From positions 11,465,690 to 11,529,689 of the forward strand of contig OX243819.1 in the NCBI GenBank assembly GCA_945859605.1: DNA of 64,000 nt, in the 5' to 3' direction. The position numbers were made by a program, and so were the translations under genes. Under the pieces are notes generated by a model, which made no database searches, was not told the origin of the DNA, and saw only the letters and a program-made list of their open reading frames with translations. Source of the DNA: Lumbricus rubellus (lineage: Eukaryota; Annelida; Clitellata; Crassiclitellata; Lumbricidae). How positions within the stretch are numbered: position 1 is the stretch's first letter; the number at the start of each line of letters is the position of its first letter. Of the stretch, positions 37,490-47,342 are shown one piece after another.

Positions 37490-37680
37490 CCAGGACGGAT
37501 AGATGGATGAATGGATAGATGGATGGATAAATAGATGGATGGATTGATCGGATGGATTGATGGACGGAGGGAGGGACGGATCGAGGGAGGAACGGGGGGG
37601 GGGGTGAATTGATGGATGGATTGGTGGGTGGATGGATGGATGGATCGTGGGTGGATGGATGAATGAATGAATGTATGCAT
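37490..37680. repeat. (GGAT)n degenerate array
   Basis: Tetranucleotide GGAT/GGAC repeats interrupted by a GGGGGGGGGG run. Adjacent sequence to 38.6 kb shows no gene. Confidence 0.93.
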
Positions 37681-38700
37681 GCATGTACATTCGTTCAAGA
37701 ACACAATTTATTTGCATACCAGCATGAAGCATCTGCAACGGTGTCACGAACAGAATGAAGTGTGCGCGCGAGAGTCCTGTTTATTTTATTCCGTCCTGCT
37801 GCAGTCCGTTCGCCTACCTGTCTGCTTTTCTGTCTCTGTCCGTCTATAATAGGCCTATGCATGTGTTTCTACCTCTCCCCAAATACTGCTTTCCCAAGAA
37901 CAGCTTACACTGCACTTTACTCTAAATCGTGAAGTGTGTAAAGTGAAATAAGAAATTCACAGATAGGCTAAGTAGGCCTACGATGTAAACAGTTATATTG
38001 TCTTGGGTAGGCTTATGGGTGGGATTTTATATGATGGTCATTTAGACGCTCGTGAGTAGGCCTAACGCGCTGTCACTTCTACGCATATTTAACAATAACT
38101 AATTATGGTATAATTATTTGGTCACACTCAATCATACCATGAGAAATCATCAGTGATCTAAACGTTGATTATATTTATTTCCACGATGGGACAGGTACGT
38201 CTTGTTATACAGAACTTCAAGAACTCTTATAATATATGATCATCTTCGATTCAAATTTTTTATTTGCTTCGTTGGCGTTCTTTAAGCAATCGAACTGTTT
38301 TATCGTAGAAATGTCATTACTCATAATTATTGCCTACCGTGTTGTTGATCCACTCGAGTTCAATGCACAACCTCTTGGTATAGTTACCATGCAGGCTCTG
38401 CCATGTTATGCACATCGGAACATGATAAACATCCCGTTAATTGCTGTCTTAATGTTTCATCGGTTATAGGACTATTCTGTGATTCTGTAGGCCTAGGCCT
38501 ACTGAGATAATATATATATATATATATATATAAGCATATATATATATAAGCTAGGTGAATCACTTTTAACAATATTATTTGCCTAAGTATATATATATAC
38601 ATAGGCATACATGCATACTTGCTGAGTGAGTATGTAGGCATGTACTCGACAGTTATATAGCGCCTGCTTTTAAGCAATGAGAGCGATATGATGGGCCACG

Positions 38701-39018
38701 TCAATAGGCTACGTGTGGTCGATTCACTTTTCGAAAGCGGAAGGCAGTCATTTCGTTGTATCCATTGGCGTCATCGATTTCTTTCTCGGGGTACTCCCCG
38801 GGCGCGCTGATGTTTACCGATGAAGTGAGATCTCGCGAGAGTGTTCCAACAACCGGAGTGTTCATCTTGCGCGACGGAGTTTTTGTTGCTATTTTTGGTC
38901 TGTGTTGACGAACTGTAATTGCTGTTGGAACGATTAAGTGAAGCAAACAAGCGTGATGGCTACTTAACAGTGGCGATGGACCATTCATTTTATGTAGCGC
39001 TACTTCAGGACACGTCAT
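38701..39018 (-). CDS. Hypothetical 105-aa ORF or first exon
   Basis: An ORF on the minus strand with non-repetitive composition (contains SREMTP-free sequence such as GEYPEKEIDDANGYNEMTAF). A donor-like AAAA/GTGAAT follows FRFRK near 38726, so it may be a coding first exon. No family was recognised and no downstream exon was found. A TCTCGCGAGA promoter-type palindrome lies within it. Confidence 0.25.
   Translation of the reverse strand: MTCPEVALHKMNGPSPLLSSHHACLLHLIVPTAITVRQHRPKIATKTPSRKMNTPVVGTLSRDLTSSVNISAPGEYPEKEIDDANGYNEMTAFRFRKVNRPHVAY
38829..38838. promoter_or_regulatory. TCTCGCGAGA palindrome
   Basis: Exact 10-bp palindrome known as a core promoter element (ZBTB33-associated) in vertebrates. 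A second exact copy is at 21585-21594, inside the last coding exon of the C21orf58-like gene. Promoter function in this organism is unproven. Confidence 0.35.
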
Positions 39019-39672
39019 TTTGTAGTCAGTCTGCGCACGTGTTGTTTTCGATTTTCAGGCTTGAGCAGAGCTGGCCGGATGTATTTTTTTAAAGCCATAG
39101 CCATAGGCCGCATATATAAGACTTTCAAACGCTAAGTTTGTTGATTAGCCTAACTAGGCCTAGGCCAAGATGTGCCTAGGCTAAAGCTCATTGACCTGAC
39201 AAAGGTTTGTAGGCTATCTTTTTATGATCATTACCGGTATATAGGCTACACGCAGTTATTCCGTAACCAGAAAGCGATGGCACTTCATTGGATGTCAAAT
39301 TGGCGTGATGATCTCGAGAGCCCGCTGTGCACGGATCAATTAAGCATAAATGGCCTTTTTTATCATTCATTCATTCGGACATTTATATAGCGCTGCTTCA
39401 AGTAAAAAACTACTCAGAGACGCTCCAATTACTATAATTATAATTATAATTAGGGGGCCTACCATATAGGCTAGGCCTCCTTGTAGGCTACGACATGATC
39501 GAGGATGGTAGACTAATCGTGATCTCGAAATATCTAAAAATGTCACTTGAAAGCTATGGGCAGGGCACTGGCTTATTCACAAGCGCTGCGTCAAGGTAGA
39601 TGGATTTCCCAAGAGGAATCAAATCTACTCGGTCTCTATTAGTCATTTCTATTGAGAGGAGGTGGGACCGGG

Positions 39673-40040
39673 CGCATATACCCGAATCCCAAGCCGTATA
39701 GCAACGTCAAATTATTTAAAACATGTTTTAGTCATATTTTCATCGCTCATCCAGCTTCTAATTCTACTATATCACAGTTCGGTTATTCATCCAACTTCTA
39801 CTTCAACTAAAAATATTTTTATCATTCATCCAGCCTCTAGTTTTACGGTTACAATTTAGCATAAAACCATTAATTCGTCGCTCATCCAACTTCTACGTAT
39901 GTTAATTAATATGCTCATCCAGCTTCTAATGATACTGCAATACGTCAGGAGTAATATGTTTTCATCTTTCAGCCAACTTCCCGTGTACGGAAATAAAATA
40001 TATCTGAAGTGCTATACGGCTTGGGATTCGGGTATATGCG
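39673..40040. mobile_element. MITE with 31-bp perfect TIRs (368 bp)
   Basis: The termini begin CGCATATACCCGAATCCCAA and are perfect inverted copies for 31 bp. GACCGGG flanks both sides (39666-39672 and 40041-40047), a 7-bp duplication that becomes 8 bp if one end is trimmed by a base. The interior carries six degenerate copies of CATCCAGCTTCTAATTCTAC at about 39746-39980. It is non-coding. Confidence 0.88.
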
Positions 40041-40326
40041 GACCGGGCACTCAGTGCTGCTTTTAATTGGCCTTCTGAAGAGGATAAAATGAGCGAAGGG
40101 TTGGTAAATAACGTCTTTGGACGGCCACACTTTAGCACTTACACGAATCGCACACTGAGCCATTACACTTCGATGAGAATTTATTACTAGGCTACTCGCC
40201 GCGCTTCGTTTAGTCACTTTAGTGAATGCAAAGAGCAGAACTTCAAGTGAATACTTCACGTTGATGATTATCTGATTCGCTAGATGGCAGGCCTGTAATT
40301 CAAAGAGGCGGTATCAGGATTGATGA

Positions 40327-41267
40327 TGTAACGGAAACGGGTCGGTCGCTTGTTGTTGATGACCAGTTCTCAACCACTCCGCCTCTTCGTCTACCAGGAT
40401 GTCGAGGGAAGGAATGTTGATGAAGTCGCGCGTGTAGGGGCCCGCCTCTCCGGTCTGGCAGAGGTCTTTCTAACTAACGGCTGACTACGACGATGAATGA
40501 TGGAAGAAGAAGTAATGAAGGCGACACGGAAAGTTAATGCTTATCTTCGTGTAACAACAACAACAACTGAACAAACTGACTGAACGCTCGCGAACAATAA
40601 AGTCTGCCTTCAATGGCAACGTAACACTAGCTAGACCTCCACGGGGGTCCTCGAGCGCCTTCGACTACAGGCGAAATACTGTCTGAGCTGCACTAAATGC
40701 CCCGAGCTCTGTGTGCCTTCGGCGGCATGCGAAAAGATACTGAGCTATTGGCGCTTCTCCTGCGCCCCTTATATACTGTTACAGGGGGGACTTAAGTCCC
40801 GGGGGACTTAAGTCCCGGGGACCCAACATTCCCCGCCAAGATCCTTAGATTCCCCGCCAAGATCTTAAGATTCCCCGCCAAACTGGCGTGCCAAGCGACT
40901 CTCCATGGCAACCATTCCCAATTAAGGGTCGCCCCAACTCTCGGGAGGGGAACTACGCGTTTGCACCCAGTGAACTGTTACTAAGAGGGGAGGAGACCTC
41001 ATGCCTGGCACTACTCAAACCACCTCTACGCGCAAGGGGACTCAAGCTGCCTCGTACCGAATAACCTTAGCCCAAAAGGGAAGGGAGAGGGGACTTAAGT
41101 CCCGGGGGACTTAAGTCCCGGGGACTCAAGTCCCTAGCAACGCCTGGCCGTCGTCAACCGCTCCAGAATGACGTAATAAGCGCGGTTACGTAAAAGTGCG
41201 CCAAAGGACTTACGCTAAGCCAATGAATCTACAGTGGTGCATTGCAGGCAAGTGGCGTTTCGCCACA
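40327..41267 (-). repeat. 3' LTR of the gypsy-type element
   Basis: 941 bp, plus-strand ends TGTAACGG...CGCCACA. Contains several GGGACTTAAGTCCC palindromes (about 40786-40820 and 41093-41130) and three ATTCCCCGCCAAGATC-like repeats. These are candidate regulatory sites in the LTR. Confidence 0.95.
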
Positions 41268-41618
41268 CACTCCCCCCACTACGATTAGAAGTGTCCCTAC
41301 TTCTACAGGCGCAACTAAGTTACAACTAATGCATGCGCCACTGATAAATGTTTAGCTAAAATGTACATTAAGTTCAGCATAATTTCAACGTTTCTGCATT
41401 TCAACATAACGGCTTATCTATCTGATTCTTCAATGATAACTCGTCATTCAATAATGCATCAAAAAGACTTAAACTAAAACCCAAACACGGCTAATCTTTT
41501 AAGATTTACGAATCAAGGCCATACGAAAGTTGCCCAAATAACATCATTTTACCCACAAATCGAGAGGCTCGATAAATTCATAGAAAGAACTTAGCCCGCA
41601 CTAACAATAACAATCTAA

Positions 41619-44078
41619 CTAAAACGCTTTCATCATACTAGAAAACTTCATGCGAATCATGCATCGTCTCACCAACGGGGTGGATGAAGAAGCAAGTTCT
41701 CCCGGGCGAAAGCGCGTGTCGCCATCGCACATCCGGCGTTCTACGGCTGTTCGGAGAGGTTCGCGTACCAGTCGGTACGCGGCGTTCATCTCTTCAGCGG
41801 AGTTTCTGACGTGGCTGCGATAATTACTGGTATCATGATTGTAGTCCGGAGGTCTTCCGCAGGAGAGGTCCAGATGCACTCTCGTCTTGCGGCCACGGAG
41901 GAAGGAGCCAAGACAGAGGCTGGGAGACTCGCATGGAGAAGGACAGGCGTCGAGGGTACGAGGTGGCGTCCCATCTCGACTCTGATGGCTGCTCGTTGCC
42001 CTCCCCAGCACCGTGGGAAGGGTCCCTGTTGGCCACCCCGCTAAATTATCCTCTCGGGAAACCTGTCCCCTATTCATCCTTAGCGCCTCGCGACGCTTCC
42101 GAGTCAATTTCCTCTTAACATCCTGTCCCCTGTCTATCAAAGCTGGCCTCTGCTCTCCGTCCGATTGTTCATCCACCGCGGTTCTACGCGGGCGTGGCCG
42201 ACGTCTACGGCTCTTCCTCGCGGGACGTACATTCTCCGCGTCTATCCGACACACAGCGTCTGCGTTACCACACAAGTATTCTCTTCTTATCGAGGCAACC
42301 TCGCTAACTTCGTCTAGCGTCCGGTCCGACACCACTGGTTCCTCGTTCAAATCTATCCTTCTCGCCGTATCTTGGTCCGTGTCATCGTTAACGGGTGCTC
42401 TATAAAGGTCGGTCGCCGTCATCCAGGCCGGTACAGCAGGGGGCAGTTTCTTATTTAAGATACCACCAAGTACATCCTGCTGGGACCTCGGCAAAACCGT
42501 AACCCCCTCAGCGACTACCACGCGCCTGCACCAAGTGGTCCCATTACCCTTAACTAATGGGATTCGTTTACGGCCAATGAATAGGGCTCCCATTCCAAAC
42601 CCTAAGCGGCAGCGATGTTCTCTCAACCAGTCCATTCCCAGCATTGGGTCAACCACCTGGTCGGACACTAAGAATAAGGTCTGTACCACAAATCCTCCAC
42701 TAAACTTAATGGGGACACTAATTTCTCCAAGGACACGTATATCAGACCCATTTGCAGCCATCAAAAGTCTACTACAGGGACGGACTTCCAACCCCTCTAC
42801 AGCAGAGAGCGGTACGAGGCTCACCTCAGATCCGGTGTCGATCAAATTCAACTGCGGCTTGCCGTTGATGATTCCACGGATGTATACAGCGTTGTTGGTG
42901 GCTCGGTCGGGATCTCTCTGACGTGTAGTGTGGTTGACTGCTATTGGTTCAGCAGTCGTCGAAGTTACTTCTCCTGTCGTAGCGAAGTCTTCCGGGCGGT
43001 CGCGTGCCCGACGTGGTTGTCGGCAGTCCCGAGAGACATGACCGGCGTGGTTGCAGTTATAGCAGGTCATCGTCCTGCCCGAGTTCTCCCGGACTGCGTA
43101 GTTGTATTCGGAGCGAACGTCTTGCCCCGGCTCGTGGTCTGTGCGCGTGCGGACCTGAAGATCATGGAAATGCTGGTCCATGCGGTTCTCGATGTCTCGC
43201 TGCCACCGTCGTTGTTCCTCTCGTTGCGTGGTCAGGAGGCGATCCATTTGCGTTAGGACCTGTGCGTTCACATCCACCTCCTGCGTTCCACGTACCCGGT
43301 TCGGTGGTCTCCGTCGATCTTCAGGGTCGGCCATTCGCTGATAGGCTTCCAGTCGTAGCGCCGAACGGAATGCTTCGTCAAGAGACCTGGGCTCCCTCTC
43401 GCGAACCTTGAGCGAGAGTTCCCGGTCCCTCATCGCTTCCAAGAAGGCATCTCTGGCGATGATCTCCGTCGTTTCGTTCGTCGGCACAGGGTAGGCGAGG
43501 ACGACCAGGCGACGAACGTCGTGCAGTAAGTCACACAGACTCTCGTCGGTACGTTGACGTCGATAATAGAGCTGTGTTCTGAACGACTCCGCTTGGCCAT
43601 CAGTCCCATACCGTTGCCGTAGGCGTTCGACCAACTGCTCGTAACTCACGTTCTGTTGAGCACCGAAATCCCAAAGCAACTGGGTGGCGGCTTTCTCCAA
43701 GGAGCAGCGTAGAAAGTCGACCTTGTCCAGCGCGGTCCAACAGTTGTGCCTCGCGCACACTTCAAACTGGACCAGAAATGATTCCAACGATCCTGTTCCG
43801 TCGAATCGTCCAGGTTTCATCTGCATCGAAAAGTTCTTCAGTAAACTGTCGTACCTTTCTCGTAGTGTCGTCACCATCGTCAATTCATCCATCGTCTCCC
43901 GGTTACGCGACATCCTCGGCCTCAGGTCGTCGAAGTCAGGGTTCTCGGACCGACGTTCGCGATCCAAGCGTGACTCCATGGAGTGTCGTCTCATTCTCGT
44001 TACCGGCGAAGAAACTCTGGCCGTTGCATCGTCAGCGTTCCAGGTCGTAAAGACAACTTCGCTTTCTTCGTCCTCCAT
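41619..44078 (-). CDS. Gag-protease polyprotein fused to an integrase tail (819 aa)
   Basis: ATG start, uninterrupted. Gag capsid-like region about residues 85-250 (GRFDGTGSLESFLVQFEVCA). CCHC zinc knuckle CYNCNHAGHVSRDC at 339-352. Retropepsin motif LIDTGSEVSLVP at about 412-423. An arginine-rich linker follows. The last 60 residues begin SAEEMNAAYRLVREPLRTAV, resembling the region near the integrase C-terminus of gypsy pol proteins. RT, RNase H and the catalytic core are missing between protease and this tail. The product could make particles, but the element would need reverse transcriptase from a partner. The final about 25 residues after RFRPGE may be out of the ancestral frame. Confidence 0.9.
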   Translation of the reverse strand: MEDEESEVVFTTWNADDATARVSSPVTRMRRHSMESRLDRERRSENPDFDDLRPRMSRNRETMDELTMVTTLRERYDSLLKNFSMQMKPGRFDGTGSLESFLVQFEVCARHNCWTALDKVDFLRCSLEKAATQLLWDFGAQQNVSYEQLVERLRQRYGTDGQAESFRTQLYYRRQRTDESLCDLLHDVRRLVVLAYPVPTNETTEIIARDAFLEAMRDRELSLKVREREPRSLDEAFRSALRLEAYQRMADPEDRRRPPNRVRGTQEVDVNAQVLTQMDRLLTTQREEQRRWQRDIENRMDQHFHDLQVRTRTDHEPGQDVRSEYNYAVRENSGRTMTCYNCNHAGHVSRDCRQPRRARDRPEDFATTGEVTSTTAEPIAVNHTTRQRDPDRATNNAVYIRGIINGKPQLNLIDTGSEVSLVPLSAVEGLEVRPCSRLLMAANGSDIRVLGEISVPIKFSGGFVVQTLFLVSDQVVDPMLGMDWLREHRCRLGFGMGALFIGRKRIPLVKGNGTTWCRRVVVAEGVTVLPRSQQDVLGGILNKKLPPAVPAWMTATDLYRAPVNDDTDQDTARRIDLNEEPVVSDRTLDEVSEVASIRREYLCGNADAVCRIDAENVRPARKSRRRRPRPRRTAVDEQSDGEQRPALIDRGQDVKRKLTRKRREALRMNRGQVSREDNLAGWPTGTLPTVLGRATSSHQSRDGTPPRTLDACPSPCESPSLCLGSFLRGRKTRVHLDLSCGRPPDYNHDTSNYRSHVRNSAEEMNAAYRLVREPLRTAVERRMCDGDTRFRPGELASSSTPLVRRCMIRMKFSSMMKAF

Positions 44079-44120
44079 CTATCATTCGTCAGCTATCAGA
44101 CCCCACTTGTCGGGTACCAC

Positions 44121-45061
44121 TGTAACGGAAACGGGTCGGTCGCTTGTTGTTGATGACCAGTTCTCAACCACTCCGCCTCTTCGTCTACCAGGATGTCGAG
44201 GGAAGGAATGTTGATGAAGTCGCGCGTGTAGGGGCCCGCCTCTCCGGTCTGGCAGAGGTCTTTCTAACTAACGGCTGACTACGACGATGAATGATGGAAG
44301 AAGAAGTAATGAAGGCGACACGGAAAGTTAATGCTTATCTTCGTGTAACAACAACAACAACTGAACAAACTGACTGAACGCTCGCGAACAATAAAGTCTG
44401 CCTTCAATGGCAACGTAACACTAGCTAGACCTCCACGGGGGTCCTCGAGCGCCTTCGACTACAGGCGAAATACTGTCTGAGCTGCACTAAATGCCCCGAG
44501 CTCTGTGTGCCTTCGGCGGCATGCGAAAAGATACTGAGCTATTGGCGCTTCTCCTGCGCCCCTTATATACTGTTACAGGGGGGACTTAAGTCCCGGGGGA
44601 CTTAAGTCCCGGGGACCCAAGATTCCCCGCCAAGATCCTTAGATTCCCCGCCAAGATCTTAAGATTCCCCGCCAAACTGGCGTGCCAAGCGACTCTCCAT
44701 GGCAACCATTCCCAATTAAGGGTCGCCCCAACTCTCGGGAGGGGAACTACGCGTTTGCACCCAGTGAATTGTTACTAAGAGGGGAGGAGACCTCATGCCT
44801 GGCACTACTCAAACCACCTCTACGCGCAAGGGGACTCAAGCTGCCTCGTACCGAATAACCTTAGCCCAAAAGGGAAGGGAGAGGGGACTTAAGTCCCGGG
44901 GGACTTAAGTCCCGGGGACTCAAGTCCCTAGCAACGCCTGGCCGTCGTCAACCGCTCCAGAATGACGTAATAAGCGCGGTTACGTAAAAGTGCGCCAAAG
45001 GACTTACGCTAAGCCAATGAATCTACAGTGGTGCATTGCAGGCAAGTGGCGTTTCGCCACA
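44121..45061 (-). repeat. 5' LTR of the gypsy-type element
   Basis: 941 bp, the same length as its partner and nearly identical. As the upstream LTR on the minus strand it should carry the promoter for the gag ORF. Confidence 0.95.
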
Positions 45062-45417
45062 ATGACCTACCCAGAGATGTCAATAGAGTCGCCTCGAGGG
45101 CCACTTTTTTTCCCCGCTGACGATATTTTTGCGCGCGGAGCCCTGCTAAAAGACTGGGGGCCTACATTATTCGAGAATACAATTTTGGATTTGTCATTTT
45201 TCAGCCTTATATAATAAGTTTTAGGCCTGGTTTCATGGATCTCCCTTCCACATCTTACCCAATTTTGCTCATGCCCCTATTCTGGTACTTTCTCTGCAGG
45301 TCTAGGTCTTCAATCATTTAGGCCTATGCACTAGCCTAGCTCACTGCTGGAACATTATTGCCACTTTATGGCGCGGACTGTATCTAGCCTATACGCGATC
45401 GATATCTGTATCTGTCC

Positions 45418-46699
45418 TAGAGCCATGCGCCGACTTGAGAGTGTCGGCGGCGGCGCGCCGGTCATTTTTGGTCGGCGGCGGCGGCGCGCCGACCAACAAA
45501 AATCGGCGGCGGCGGCGCCCTCGAAATGTCGGCGTCGGCGGCGCGGCGCGGCGTCGTGGGATTAGTGTTCAAGAGTCGCATACGTATTTTAAAAGTTGTT
45601 ACACAAGAAACATATAATAAGTTATTTTGTGTGTTCAGCCATTATTTTGGTAGTTATCTGGTCTTTAATTAATATCTGTGAGAAACAATTATTCCCAGAA
45701 CAGACGTTCATATAAAAAATATACAAAGACTGGATTAAAAACAACTTGACGTTTTCAAATTCAGGCCTCAAGCTTACATAACCTACTAATAGAAGTTAAA
45801 GAACTGTTTGCGCAGTGTCGGTGCTAACTGCCTATTCTACTCTTGGCCTGCCTTACGATTCTCCAAAAATATTTTGGGATTTTTAATATGTTTCTTACAC
45901 GTAATTTATTTGATCTGCCGAATGAGGTCCATTTTCTTGACGCGATCTGCTGAAATTGTATAGCTGCACGCATGCAGATTGATTGATTGATGCATACAAG
46001 TGCGCATATATAAATACACTCATACATGCATACATACATACATACATACATACATACATACATACATACATACATACACACATACATACATGCATAGATA
46101 CATTCACACATATATACATACATACATACATACATACATACATACATACATACATACATACATACATACATACATACATACATACATACATACATACATA
46201 CATACATACATACATACATACATACATACATACATACATACATACATACATACATACATACATACATACATACATACATACATACTTATATATATATACA
46301 TAAATACGTACAGTTCTTTTTACCATTGTTGCTGCCGTAATTAAGTCAAATCAAATCACAAGAAGAACAAAACTTTAAACGTTAAGCTCATTTTCCCAAA
46401 AGTCAAAAACGAGAAGGTAACATCATAGCTTTCATAGCATTGACGCAAAATCGCCAGGAAAAATCGAAGTACGCAATAAAAAGAATCTACTTCGCACTGA
46501 CGCAACAATGTTCTTAGCGAAATCATGCAAGAGTTGAAAAATTCAACAAAAAGAAATAGACGAATGAACGTGGCATCGGCGGCGCGCCGACAAATTTTCG
46601 GCGGCGGCGACGCCGGCGCGCCGACCCAAAAAATTCGGCGGCGGCGGTGCTCTCGAATTGTCGGCGGCGGCGGCGCGGCGCGGCCGGCGCAGGGCTCTG
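45418..46699. mobile_element. hAT-like element with GC-rich blocks (1282 bp)
   Basis: A perfect 8-bp target duplication ATCTGTCC lies at 45410-45417 and 46700-46707. The ends are TAGAGCCATGCGCCG and, inverted, CAGAGCCCTGCGCCG. Two GC-rich blocks in direct orientation (about 45440-45555 and 46570-46690) are built from CGGCGGCGGCG and CGGCGCGCCG words. Between them are AT-rich DNA and an ACAT microsatellite. There is no transposase. Confidence 0.82.
46025..46285. repeat. (ACAT)n microsatellite
   Basis: About 260 bp of CATA repeats inside the GC-block hAT-like element, paralleling the microsatellites inside the 25606-26892 element. Confidence 0.96.
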
Positions 46700-47342
46700 A
46701 TCTGTCCTATAAAAACCAAGCCTGCTTGAAGCTGCATGTAGCCTATGAACCAAGAAACATGAAAACGTGATTTTAATGGAAAGATAATTTCAGAATTGTA
46801 TAAAACTGGTAGGCTACTCCCTATGCCCCTATCCGTCGAATGAGTCGTTCAACGAAAGCAAAAACCGCATCACGCGCGATAGGCTAGTGTAGCCTACTCT
46901 CCATAAACCAATTTTAACAATGTATTTTCATGCGGAATGTCACAGAATGTATCGTAAGCTAGGCCTATAATAGGCCTAATAAATTATGTGAAATAGGTCG
47001 ATTTCGAAAGGTTGTGCTTTGGTTAACCTTTTCAATCCCTTTTCTTATAGTTGTCAACTTCCCCCAAAATTGGCCCCAAATAAGTAGGCCTAAAGTCTTT
47101 GGTCCGAGCATAGCAGTAGATATAAATGATGTAATAATATTATGAGTGTGATGACTCTGTCAGGATATGTAATCTGCGTTTCCGGGTTGCTCTGCGCAAG
47201 TTTCATATGACGATTTAATTGACGAACTGTTTTAGGCAAAATACAAGAAATTAGTCAGCAACTAAATACAAACAGTTGTCTTTAATCGAAACTGTGAAGG
47301 TGTGCCGCACGTTCTGCTGTGATACTATTTGATAACAGAAAA

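Larger units (their letters stand above)
40323..45065 (-). mobile_element. Ty3/gypsy-type LTR retrotransposon, pol-deleted
   Basis: Two 941-bp LTRs with TG...CA ends flank a 2.85-kb interior, with a 4-bp target duplication ATGA (40323-40326 and 45062-45065). On the minus strand the 5' LTR is at 44121-45061. A TGG-type primer site TGGTACCCGACAAG follows one base inside. A purine tract AGTGGGGGGAGTG precedes the 3' LTR. The only ORF is gag-protease; reverse transcriptase, RNase H and the integrase core are absent. By eye the LTRs differ at two positions (40827 C/44621 G and 40975 C/44769 T), so insertion was recent. Confidence 0.93.

Noticed and set aside
41786..44214. Multiple ORFs of 60-176 aa overlapping the gypsy gag region on both strands
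   Set aside because: Shadows of the 819-aa minus-strand ORF in GC-rich DNA.
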